Origin: Centropus unirufus
Taxonomy: Eukaryota > Chordata > Aves > Cuculiformes > Centropidae
NCBI GenBank assembly: GCA_013397695.1
Contig: VYZI01000073.1
Coordinates: 2,790,837 to 2,854,836, forward strand
DNA: 64,000 nucleotides
Reading direction: 5' to 3'
Each line of letters starts with the position of its first letter. Positions within the stretch are counted from its first letter, which is position 1. The position numbers and the translations under genes are program-made. This document shows, one piece after another, positions 1 through 10,409 of this stretch. The notes under the pieces were generated by a model. It saw only the letters and a list, made by a program, of their open reading frames with translations, ran no database searches and had not been told where the DNA came from.

Positions 1-896
1 TTATGCTCGCCGTGCTGTACATTTGTGGTTCCTCAGCCACCCAGAGTCTGTGGTCTCAGAACCTGTAAGCCTATGAACCTTTAGCAGCCCTGTATCTTAG
101 CACTGTCAGAATTGCATATAAATTGTTAAGAAGCAAATATCCGAGACATTTTTCTAGATCCCCGCATGCCAACCAATGTACCCACAAGTCTAACTCGGAG
201 TGTTGAGACTGCCACAAGACAGCGGTTCCACTTTGAGTTAAAATCATTATTTTGTTTCCATTAGAATGAAACAAATTTTTTGCACGTTTGCAGGATGCTT
301 TAGTAGAAATAGATCAGGAATGCACTAAACTAGATTACACAGAATGTGATGGACATGGTCACGCTGTGTTGCCCAGTGGTCCATGATTTGGCCTGAAACA
401 CAACAGCCTCAGCAGGAGACCTTGGGGAAATCTACGCTGTGATAATGTGGAGGTCTAAGCTCTGAATCTAAGGTCTGATGCTAGTTCCCTCATTTGGCAT
501 CTACTTGAGTCTGAAAAAAATATCCCTGCCACCCAGGTCCCTGTTATGAGTTGTTAGCTCTCCATGCCTATCACCATTCGGAGACTTTTTCTGAATGTGA
601 AGTATCAGACCTTTCAGAAAGAGAAACCTGTGCCAGGCAGACTGCCCGGCTGTTCCAGCCTGACATTCAATATGTGGCATGTGTCCATGTGGTAGTCAGG
701 ACTCAAATGGATAAACCCATTCTCCGTTCCAGTCTACGCATGGAAATGTCCCAAACAGTCACTTTCTTCAGTTACTGCAAGCAGTGACAGTGGCTATGTG
801 GATTTTTTTCTCCTTTTGGTGAAATTCTCTCCTGTTTTGGTGGAAACTTTCCGTTCTATGAAGAAACAAGCATTTCTATCTTCTGTTTTTTTACAG
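1..896 (+). other. MYO3A intron (left end of window)
   Basis: Intronic sequence before the first visible MYO3A exon. The only exon-like piece is at about 293-364: a TTTGCAG acceptor followed by an open frame reading DALVEIDQECTKLDYTECDG. It would leave in the phase needed by the 897 exon, but its donor (GTCACG) is poor. I cannot confirm it as an exon. Nothing else was recognised. Confidence 0.5.
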
Positions 897-1006
897 TTGC
901 AACCAAAGTAGAAGACTCTCGGCCAATGCAGAGACCCCCAAGGAGGCCACGGAAGCCTAAGACATTAAATAATCCAGAAGACTCCAGCTACTACACTCTC
1001 ATACAT
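897..1006 (+). CDS. MYO3A: MYO3A coding exon, fourth from last
   Basis: Acceptor is a T-rich tract ending ACAG at 893-896; donor is GTGAGT at 1007. The exon is 110 nt, enters with 2 nt of a split codon and leaves at a codon boundary. It encodes the basic, proline-rich segment RPPRRPRKPKTLNN and then PEDSSYYTLIH. The match is to a recognisable conserved part of the MYO3A tail. Confidence 0.88.
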
Positions 1007-4000
1007 GTGAGTATAGCAAGCTTTCCTGGCCTAAAACTGCCAGATAATTCCCACCTAAACTTTCTTTCTAATTGACTGATACCCCGTATTCCTTTTTAAT
1101 AGATATAAAAGATGTGCCCTGCTGAAAGGAGGCAGGCGAAAAGCTTCACATTTCAAACCAGAACTGAAATTATAAGGTTCAGAGTTACCCTGATTGGGTC
1201 GCTAGGTCAGGCCAATTTTTAGCTTTGTATCTAAACACACATACATTCAGTACATTCATAAGCAGCATTTGCACTTTCAATACCTAAATTAAGTGCCTGG
1301 GCTGTGTAGTTTCTTTGTCAGTCACAAGAGAGAAGCGTGTTTATTGGGAGAGCTATCTTGAGTGTATAAATTAGTGCTTGATCTTGCAGAGAGAGCAAAT
1401 ATTAAAATAGACTGTATTAGTATGCACACTGCAACTTCCTTCACAAATGTGTCAGATTGTGATTATGAAGGAATTGGCAACTACCAACAGCTCAGGAGAC
1501 TAATGGATTTGAGTGTCTCTATATATAGGCTTTGGTCCAAGTTCAGATACCAAGGGCTGCTTTCCACTCTTGACTTCGGTGGCCTTAAATATAGGAAAAC
1601 AGGTGAGAAAGTAGGCAGAAAGAAAGAAAATATAAAAGCAACTCAGAAAGCAGCTCCAACAAAAAAAGCAATTAAACTCATTTGCTCGAGGTGCCTGTAT
1701 CTTAGTGACCTATTTTAACAGCCGGTGAGAGCCCAGCTAATAAACTAACCGTAGCAATTGCTTCTCCTTTCAACAGAAGGTGTCACCAGGGCCTTCAGGG
1801 AGAGTTGTGTCTGCCATACCAAAAAGGACAAATAGAGCTATGTTTTATTTTGGAGGCTTTGAAATAACACAGCTGTGCAACAGTGATATTCTGAAAAGAA
1901 ATTATATTCTTAAAAGTAAATCGGCATGTAAGAGTAAGATTTGTTTTGTGAAAGCAAGATCAGTGGGAATTGGGGAAAAACTGAAATGAAAGGCATGACA
2001 CTGAATTCTATAGTAGAAAATTTCTGAGGTGAAGTGCAATTCTGAAGTAAATTTGTATTTAAACAGCCAAGACTATACAGTCAAGAATATACTATTTTCT
2101 GAACACTAATTTGTTACAGGGCAAGCTCTGTATCAGAAAACAGCCATCGCATCAGTGCAAACAAAAACTGCAGTAACGTTGGGGAATTTATAAGCAGATC
2201 TTTAGCAGCAGTTTTTCACAGTATTAATCTTCAATCTTTTTTCAAGGTATTACCTTCAATTATTTGTATTTTTTCAAGAGGCTGTGAAAAAAGGGAAGCC
2301 TGTCTTCCTGACACTGGTGAGGGAAAGGTTCGATATAAATACCTACACACAGAAGCTTAGAGCAGAGACCTGCTAGTTCGTGGTTTCTTAGACCTTGGGC
2401 AAGTCATTGAGCTCTAACTTGAGGTTAACTGGCTTTTCCAGCTATCATGAATCATCTACCTTATTAAAAATCTCTGTGACTTGCAGGTATTTGCAGTTGA
2501 TTATCAAGCCCATATCACCTGAAAGTGAAGGCACATATTATGAGTGCATGTTTTTAAATATTTCCTCTGTCTTCTGCAAAACCAGATATTTTTCTCATAG
2601 CGTGTTAAAGATATTATTGAGACACCTTCCATTCTCACTCATCTTGCACATCAAGTGACCTAAAGTGGTACACAGATATAAATAATACAATTATAGTTAG
2701 CCCATCATTCATACAAGACAGTGAAAGTTTATTTTGGGGTTTATTTTTTTAGATAATTTTGAAATTGTCTTCTGCATTTGCTGACATAAGGTTTGTCTGT
2801 CCATCAGATTTCTGGTTCTCGGTGACATTGCCATGGTACAATTCACTAATTCTAATAATTATAATAATTCTTCACTCATTTGCAAGAAACGAAGACCAAA
2901 ATTATGACTATCTGCACTTAAAAAAAGCTTCTTTTTAAATGTGATGCCAGAGATGCTGCAGCATAGCATTGTTGTGGCTGTAGGGACAGAAATCTATTAG
3001 AGATAAAAAAATATTCACATTCACTATAAATATCTCCCCTCTGAATTTCTGCATGTTTCATATCCTAAAGGTGCTTTTGCCATCTCGTGTACTGCTTTTA
3101 AATGTCCATTTTGTTCTACTAAAACCTGTGACAAGACTGCATTGACATTAATGGGAAGAGGATTATGCCTGCTCTCACTGCAATGTACTGTATTCATGGA
3201 AATTCTCATGGCATCACAGTAAATATGCCTCGGTGACAGTGTTGTCAACTTTGTTAAAACAATTATATATATGAAAGTTTTACATCTCCTTTTTTTTATC
3301 CAGATGGCAATTACTTTAGCTTTTTTTTCATGGTATGGCAACTGAAACTAGGGAGTAACAATGCTAATCCCATTGTCACTCTCAAAGATTCCAAAAAGAT
3401 ATTTTGCTAGGGCAGTTGCTCAGTGAACTAGATTCTCTGTATTTTCTTTAATGAAAAATCTACAACACTCTCCTACATAATGCATTGGAGAAGGCTCAAG
3501 GGAGACCTTAGAACAGCCTTCCAATACTAAAGGGGCTATAGGAAAGCTGGGAGGGACTCTTTACCAGGGAGTGCAAGGATAGGAAAAGGGGTAACAGTTT
3601 TAAGCTGAGAGAGGGTAGATTTAGATTAAACATTAAGGAGATTTTTTTTGCACTGAGAGTGACCAGGCACTAGAACAGGTTGCCCAGAGAAGTTGTGGAT
3701 GCCCCATCCCTGGAGGTGTTCAAGGCCAGGCTGGGTAATGCTTTGAGCAACTTGGCTTAGTGGAATGTGTCCCTGTCCAGGGCAACAGGGTTGGAGCTGG
3801 ATGATGTTTAAGGTCCCTTCCAGCCCGAATCATTCTATGATTTTATGAACTGTATCTTTGCATAAACTTTCCCATTAGTATTTTTAATTATTTTTTGTTT
3901 CCTTAGAAATCAATACAAGACGAAAAACGGAAACCAAGAAAAGAAAGGTAATTATTTTCATTATCTCACTATTTTCATTTTAGTACTCTAGAAATAGTTC

Positions 4001-7000
4001 CTAGCGGTACTTCAATCAGAAGAATAAAGCATTTAAAAAGCATGGTAATTTGGAGATTCACAGGGAGGACACCATATACAAAGTTAAAATATGCAGTTTT
4101 CAATGACAAAAATCCATTATAGAATTCAGTCATTCAGTTTTACTACAGCATGGTCCTTTACCATGGCAACACAAGCACAATAATAAGTTAAGATAAGGTC
4201 CACATCAAAGATAGTTCTGACACAAAAAATAATTGAAGGTGCTTAAAATTCCAGCCAAAGCCAATGAGCAACCAGTTCTTTTTGTTAGCAAAAATACAAA
4301 GATTGCTAAAATTCTCTCCTCAAAGAAAATTATTGTTTGGGGATAGATCACAAAAAATTAAAACAAAAATTACTACTAACAGATAAAGAAGAGCAGCTAT
4401 TGATATTTCAACCAGAAGTCTTTTCTTCACAGTGTAAATAACCTATTTTGATGGATCTCTGCAGAAATAAAGGAAGCAATAGATTTATTCTGCCTTCCTG
4501 TATCTTAGATTCTTATGTATGCTGTAGACCTGATTCACAGCTCCTAATATACATCATAGCTTTATTTTATCTGTGTTTCTATACTTAAGAATTTTTTGCT
4601 GCTCCCCAGTGACATTGCTATGGCACCATAGCATGTGAGCTATGGGAGCCTGGCCATAGATGCAGTATGAATGGGCTTTTAGCACTCTCCTTGGCTGAGG
4701 TTGCAAACTGTGCACCTGAAACATCTATCTTGGAGAAAGTTACATGACATTATACGCACATAATATGTGCTCACAGCATCTAGCTTCATTCAACCACAGT
4801 TTAAATTGCACTTGATTATGCCACTGCTCAAAGAATTCTTTTAATGCCCATGTCCCCTGTGTCTGATCTGTTACAGCTCTTGTTCTGATGTCATTTGGAT
4901 CCTGAAAGAAATTCACACCTATTGTTGTCTCCTGCTTAGCTGGAAAAAAAAATAATAAATCCAAATCTCTTTTATCTCATTTGGTCTCAGTTCGGTTTCA
5001 CTCATTTTAAATCTAGTTAACCAGCTCTGTGGATGCATCTTCTTTCTCTGCTGACTCCATACCAGTAGAACAGAGCGACTGAAATCAATGAGTTATTTAT
5101 GGTTTCTACCAATGTGAGAATGGAATTCTGAAATATATTTTCTTCCTGGTTGCTTTTGGGATATTATTTTTCCCTAGCCGTTCCAAACTGGATGTTTGGA
5201 TTTTTTTCTGTGCATACAACAAACTGAATACGATTCGTCTAACAAAATAACAGATAGTTGTATCATAGACAGCAGCATCTGAGCTAGTTAGGTTAGGCTA
5301 TTCCTGTACTTAAGAGCAAAAAAATACTCTCGGAAAATTATTCATCTTTCCTCAGAGAGATATCTAAAATAGGTCAGATGAATTATACCATCAAAATGTC
5401 TGTCCATTGAGTGTAATGGCAAACTCAAACAATTGCAGTCATGTGTCTGTTTTATGAACATCTAAAAGTACCTAGCATTTCAAAATTCTCAATATCTGCA
5501 CTGTACAGCAGTCACAATTCAGAGACCAGTGTCTTGTGCTTATATATTTTTCCTTAGATCCTCAACTTAGAAACACCACTTAATAAAGGTATTTTGTTAA
5601 CTTATTGTACTTATTTATTGACAGCCTGAGCAAAGTCCTAGATTTAGATATCTACTACCAAGAAATTTCATCTACTGATTCTACCCCAAAGGACAGCAGT
5701 TTTACCACCAGAAGGAAGAGACACCCAGCTGAGCGCAGAACTTCAATTTTAAGAGCTACCGAGCGGTAATTCATACAAAATAACAATATGACAAGAAATG
5801 TTGCATATCCTTGTTGAGATATTCAAAAGATTCATGAAAAGGAAGATATGCTTTCAAATTAGACATAAATCTATTTTTTTATTCATGAAATCACGCCAAA
5901 TAAACTTGTAAAATGTCTAACAGAATTTCCCATCTTCATGCAGCAGGGATAAATGTTAGTATGATGGGTGTTCAGCCTGCTTCCTAGTTTTTGGCTTCCC
6001 AAGTGCCAGATGAGATGGACAGACATCTGCTGTAAATCTCTGATCTAAAATCAACTTACACTAAGGCAGAACCTAAAATTGTATTTCTGACTCAGTTTGG
6101 CTTTAAGTAGGGTGGATGCGCCCAGAACTTTCAGCCTGCTTTCTGCCGATGAGACACCAGTTTGACTGCCTCCTTTTCCTGCTGTCCTGTGTCACCATGT
6201 GTGTTTTTATAGCCCGTGGTGGAGAGCCCGGTGAAAAGCCCTGAAGGCAGGGTTTGCTTTACCTCCTCTCTTCCCACGTAGACTTCAGAGGGTGACCTCT
6301 GCTGGGCTAAGGAAACTGATACATTGCAGATGTAAATACTTTTATGTGTATTTTTGTATCTGTATCTTCTTGTGTCTTTGCCTATGTAAGAAAAAAAATG
6401 GAAAATAGCTTGGTCAAAGGCTTAATGGAAATTCTAAGTCCATGATAATCACTCAGTTTGAAAACATCCACTCTAAAAACATTTGTAGAAGGTTTTGTGT
6501 TGCTTATGTATTTTAATTTTTTGCATTTTTCAGGTAGTATCTAAAATAGGTTGAGAAAGGTGTTGTGAAGGCATGAAATTAAAAATAATGACTTCAGGGA
6601 ATTACCATATAGTTAACATTTCTTGGAAAATGTTGCATGTCTAAGGGAGTAATTAGACCAAATCCATTACCTGGAGGTCTGGTTTAGATGAATGAGCATT
6701 TTGCCGCTGAGCTTTACTGAAAGGAATTTCTTACCTTTTACTGTGTCCTGCTCTGGCTGCATCCTAATTAGCCATAGTGAAAAAACATTCATGTAACTTA
6801 AATGTAGGCTGTTACCTCTGAGGGTGGATGAATGCAATTAACAAACATTTCTGCACTTCATTGTCCCTCAAATGGGGTCACCTGGATCGAAAGACTACCC
6901 CGTCATTTCAGTCTACTGAAGTGAAGCACTGGGTTTTTTTTACTTGGTAGTTTACCTTCAGCACTGGTGTTGGACCAGTGGTGGGAACCACTGGTTAATG

Positions 7001-7665
7001 CAGAATACTACAAATATTTGTAATTATTTCAGAGTAATCTACATTTTAAATAACTGAGTTTTATTTTTTTATCTTGCCCCATGGTAACACCTGGTGCCAG
7101 GTCACCATTCCAGCCTGTCAGAGGTGGCTTCCAAAATGTTGCCATCTGAAAAAAATGAAGCGACATGGACACTTACAGTGAGTTCCACGGGCACGTTAAA
7201 AACAGAGCAAACAAATTTACGCCAACTGAAAATCTGGTTCAATAACCATCAGGCAAATAATACTGCAAAGCACCCCCATGTTCTCAGCATTTTATGTCCT
7301 CTTATTATGTCCCCTTTGTAGAAGAACATGGTGTTCTTCTGCGTTCATCTGCTTTTAGTATATAATGTGTTTGTTCCGAGGTGCCTGCTTTATGCGGCAC
7401 AGGAAGAGGCCTAGCCAAGTCAGTTGATTTTTCTTCTTTCTCCTTTTATTTTTTCCCTCGAGGGTGGAGGTTAAGCAGTCGATTAGGAGTGTTTGCCAAA
7501 GTAAATGTTTTGACTTTAATTTCTAAAACACTTCTGTGCTTAATCCCTAGGTCGAGGCTTGCAGAAAGCCCCCTGGAAGAGAGCAAAACCGAAGATAATC
7601 CCTATGACTACAGACGACTGCTGCGGAAGACCTCACAGCGACGGCGCCTTATCCAGCAGTTCTAG
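897..7665 (+). CDS. MYO3A: MYO3A (myosin IIIA), 3'-terminal coding exons (partial gene)
   Basis: Four in-phase exons (897-1006, 3907-3947, 5625-5765, 7551-7665) join into about 135 codons ending in TAG at 7663-7665. The peptide contains PPRRPRKPKTLNNPEDS and ends NPYDYRRLLRKTSQRRRL followed by IQQF, which I recognise as the C terminus of vertebrate myosin IIIA. Known of the family: an N-terminal kinase domain, a motor head, IQ motifs and a tail whose last segment (tail homology domain II) binds actin. It works at the tips of hair-cell stereocilia and in photoreceptors. Only the tail end is here; kinase, motor and IQ exons lie before position 1. The order MYO3A then GAD2 on one strand supports the call. 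No frameshift or stop was seen. MYO3B is less likely because it lacks this terminal actin-binding tail. Confidence 0.9.
1007..3906 (+). other. MYO3A intron
   Basis: A 2.9-kb AT-rich intron. It holds the CR1 fragment at 3478-3846 and a 118-codon open frame at 1362-1718 with no recognised domain, which I regard as chance. No RNA gene or other repeat was recognised. Confidence 0.7.
3478..3846 (+). mobile_element. CR1 LINE 3' fragment
   Basis: About 370 bp with the recognisable 3' part of an avian CR1 element. It has a degenerate block around GAGACCTTAGAACAGCCTTCCA, then CTAGAACAGGTTGCCCAGAG, GGAGGTGTTCAAGGCCAGGC and AAGGTCCCTTCCAGCC. It ends in the CR1 tail ATTCTATGATTTTATGA. The element is 5'-truncated and diverged, on the + strand. 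It lies in a MYO3A intron, just before the 41-nt exon. Confidence 0.9.
3907..3947 (+). CDS. MYO3A: MYO3A coding exon, third from last (41 nt)
   Basis: Acceptor TTTCCTTAG ends at 3906; donor GTAATT starts at 3948. Only 41 nt, coding KSIQDEKRKPRKE plus 2 nt of a serine codon completed in the next exon. It is too short to stand out as an open frame and was found by phase and by similarity to the MYO3A tail. A CR1 fragment ends about 60 bp upstream, so the branch point and pyrimidine tract are squeezed between repeat and exon. Confidence 0.87.
3948..5624 (+). other. MYO3A intron
   Basis: AT-rich intron of 1.7 kb. Nothing beyond splice signals was recognised on either strand. Confidence 0.7.
5625..5765 (+). 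CDS. MYO3A: MYO3A coding exon, second from last
   Basis: Acceptor TTGACAG ends at 5624; donor GTAATT starts at 5766. The 141-nt exon completes the split serine, reads LSKVLDLDIYYQEISSTDS and continues to TRRKRHPAERRTSILRATE, then ends inside an arginine codon (CG). It is rich in Ser, Arg and Lys, as expected for the MYO3A tail linker before the terminal actin-binding segment. Confidence 0.87.
5766..7550 (+). other. MYO3A last intron
   Basis: AT-rich intron of 1.8 kb. The only notable structure is a set of three complementary CACTGGT/ACCAGTG blocks at 6962-6995 that can form alternative hairpins. No coding exon was recognised. Confidence 0.7.
7551..7665 (+). CDS. MYO3A: MYO3A terminal coding exon with stop codon
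   Basis: Acceptor ATCCCTAG ends at 7550. The 115-nt coding part completes an arginine, reads SRLAESPLEESKTEDNPYDY, then RRLLRKTSQRRRLIQQF and stops at TAG 7663-7665. The strongly basic RRLLRKTSQRRRL is the actin-binding tail homology II motif of myosin IIIA (family knowledge). A CTG-rich stretch follows directly in the 3' UTR. Confidence 0.93.
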
Positions 7666-8120
7666 CTGCTGCTGCTGTTCCTGCTGCCATTTGGCTTTTA
7701 TTAGCATAATCTTTTTTATCATTTTATACCATGGGCTTCCTTTTTGTTTTTTTTTAAACCTCCGATGTTTCAAGTTTACAACGTGTGTGTTCATGTGCAT
7801 ATGAATTACTGTGATTTACTGCCCAACACCGTTGCAAAGGGACATTGTCAGTCACATATCATAGACTTTGAAAAAACCTAATATAAAAATGAGTTTTCTT
7901 TCAGATAGTACTGCTACATCTTAAAAATTTTAGACATTAAGCAGCTTAAATCTAGTTTACTTTCCTCAATGCATAGTTCTTTCTATTTTGCATTTCATCA
8001 GTCTCATCCAATTAAAATAGATCATTTAGTTTATAGTTCCCTAGTTAAGCTTTCAAATTCCCACAGGCACCTTCAGAAAACCTTAGTTATTGCTTCTAAT
8101 AAATTGTTTTACAGGAAAAA
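7666..8120 (+). other. MYO3A: MYO3A 3' UTR (approximate)
   Basis: Sequence after the TAG, starting with a CTG-rich tract. The end is inferred from the AATAAA at 8098-8103 followed by T-rich sequence. The exact cleavage site cannot be read from sequence, and use of the later AATAAA at about 8979 is possible. Confidence 0.5.
8098..8103 (+). terminator. Candidate MYO3A poly(A) signal AATAAA
   Basis: Canonical hexamer 433 bp after the MYO3A stop, followed by a T-rich segment. A second AATAAA lies at about 8979. Use is inferred, not shown. Confidence 0.5.
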
Positions 8121-9380
8121 TATTACAAGAACACCATAGGGGAATTTCTGCTCTTTTTGGGTTTATAATGCCTAAATTTTGGGATGAATTGCTTGTGACA
8201 AGTGTCCCTCTAATGAAAACAAACATAAACGATTAATTGGGTAGCATGCTATAGCAGTGTATTTCATGATTGACTTTACTGTAAAGCTAGTAGCCAGTTT
8301 TAAAGGTCAATATTGTGTGTATAATCATTATGTTGGAAATGTCTGTTAACGGGAAGTATATCCAGCCCCTCTCCTCTGCCTCTGAGCTTTGCGACTAAGT
8401 GATGAACTTTTAAATCATGTTTGCTTTGTTCTCGTTTGCATTAGATTTTTAAGAATTTTAATCTCTGGGGTGCCAAGAAAGGAATAGAAATAGGCTCTCT
8501 GGCTGATTGCTGACTAAATGTAATGATCATTCTTAATCAGTTCCACTAGAAATTAAGTGGAAATTAAAGCAATAGCCACCATGTTCAAATTTTCCTCCCG
8601 TCCCTTATTCAAAAAACCTTATTTCACAGAAACCACACAGATAATCGCTGCGCTTCCTTGCAGCATTCATAATTGCATGTTCCCAGCTGCAAACCAAGGG
8701 AAGGCCGATTTCCTGATGCCGCTGTGAAGGCCTGATCCTGCTCCCTCTCCGAAATACTACGACTGGTGGCAGCAATGAGCCACAGGACTTGGGTTTCTGT
8801 CTGTTCCCCCCTCTCCCACACCTTGGCCCTTTCCCCAGAGACAGGTAACCATTGCTCCCCGATCTGTAACTAGTTGTAAGGCTGTGCGTCGGCTTAAAAT
8901 TCGCTGCAATGCAAGATTTGCGGTTGTTTAAATTTCGAAATCTGTTATTAAATTGTTTTCTCGTGTATTATTAAAATGGTAAATAAAAAATGCTCAAGGC
9001 AATGAGATCGTTGGCTGTGTCTGAACTAACACACAGAACCGAGGAAGGAAGCGCTGCGGACTGGGGCACAAGCGAGCAGGGCAGGAAGAGCTCACAGCAG
9101 CCTCTCGCCGTGGAAAGCCCGAGTTATCGCCTACGTCTCCTTAAAGCCGATGTGATCAGGAAACTGGAAGAGATGGTGTTATTTCAGAGGTGCTTGGGCT
9201 GATTTTCTTTTCCCATCAGAGCAGCGCTGAAAAACGTCAGGATGTTACTCTGAGATGTCGGGGAGGGGGCGGACAGTCCCAGTAACCATGCGGGTGAATG
9301 GACGAAGTGACCAGTGCCCTCGGCAGTGCCAAACCCCGGGCTGGCAGGGTCTCGCCCGCCTCCCTCCTCGGGTTGAGGCT
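8121..9380. other. MYO3A-GAD2 intergenic region before the CpG island
   Basis: About 1.26 kb. The left part is AT-rich and GC rises from about 8.6 kb. Open frames on both strands look like chance. No repeat or RNA gene was recognised. Distal GAD2 promoter elements may lie here, but none can be named with confidence. Confidence 0.5.
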
Positions 9381-9797
9381 TGAAATCCCTCCTGTACCAG
9401 AGATGGAGCCACGGCACTTCGGAAGGGTTCCGTGCTCTTACGGGGAACCGGCCGGGTGGAAGGGGCAGGTTGGTTGTCTTCTAAAACGTCGTCGGGAAAG
9501 GAAAGGGAACGCTTGTTTTCCTCCTCGTCCAGTCTCGCCTCCGAGAACCGCGGCCTCCCACGGGGCAGGGAGGGCGGCTCCGCGCGCTCTCCGGCCCGGG
9601 GGCTGCGGGGAGCATCCCTGGGATGCCAGGGGAGCTGCCGGGGCAGGGGCGGGCTCCTCCCGCCGGGACCCCCGGCGCGGGGATGGCGCGAAGCAGCAGG
9701 AGCCGCGCCCGCACGGGCCGCTTCACTGGCGCCGTCCCCGCAGCTGCCCGGCCCGACGGGGGCCCCGGCAGCGGCTGCGGGGCGGCGGGGGCTCGGG

Positions 9798-9814
9798 NNN
9801 NNNNNNNNNNNNNN
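9798..9814. other. Assembly gap (17 N)
   Basis: Seventeen undetermined bases inside the most GC-rich part of the island, about 520 bp upstream of the GAD2 start codon. Sequence around it is GC-rich on both sides, typical of a sequencing dropout. Confidence 0.99.
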
Positions 9815-10333
9815 CCCGCTGCTCGCCCCCCGCGGCACGGGCTGTCCCGGTCCCCGGCGCCGCCGCCCCGAGTGCCCCGCTCGCAGCCGCGGGGCAGCCC
9901 CGGAGCTGGGGACACGGGCGTACTTCTCGGTGCTTTGCGCCTCACCGGGTTGGGACCGCTCTCTCCTAGACGCGGGGAGCGGTGTCCCAGCCCTCCCCGC
10001 GCGTCCGTCGGTGGGGCGGAGGAGTCATAAGGCGCCTCTCTCGCCTTCACCCCCGAGGCAGCCCCCATCTCCCCCGCCGCAGGGAGCACGGGGCACCCAC
10101 CCCGGTCCGCTCAGCGCCGCCCGCCCCGTCCGAGCCGGGGGCAGCAGCCGGGGGCGCCCACGGGCGCGGCTCCCACCCACGCGTGCCCGGGGCGCCCCCG
10201 CCCCCTCGCCTGCCGCCGCCTGGCGCAGACGCGCGCACTTGCACCCCCGCACACTCACACTCACGCACACTCGCTCTGGCCGCCTGGGCTGCAGCTCGCC
10301 GTTCCTCGCCCGCCCCGCCGGTTCGCCTGCGCC

Positions 10334-10409
10334 ATGGCAAGCCCCGGCTCCGGCTTCTGGCCCTTCGGGGCCGAGGAGGGCTCCGCCGCCGCCGAGAGCC
10401 CCGGCACAG
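10334..10409 (+). CDS. GAD2: GAD2 coding exon 1 (residues 1-26, part)
   Basis: ATG in GCGCCATGGC context starts MASPGSGFWPFGAEEG; donor is GTAGGG at 10410. The exon is 76 nt and leaves one base of Ala26. It matches the GAD65 N terminus, but Ser10 and Ser13 of mammals read Pro and Ala here. It is embedded in the CpG island. Confidence 0.96.

Noticed and set aside
1362..1718. 118-codon plus-strand frame in a MYO3A intron
   Set aside because: No recognised domain, no splice or promoter context; expected by chance in 64 kb.
6957..6981. REST/RE1-like site (TTCAGCAC ... GGACCAG)
   Set aside because: Half-site spacing and the right half do not fit the RE1 consensus; it is better explained by the inverted repeat at 6962-6995.
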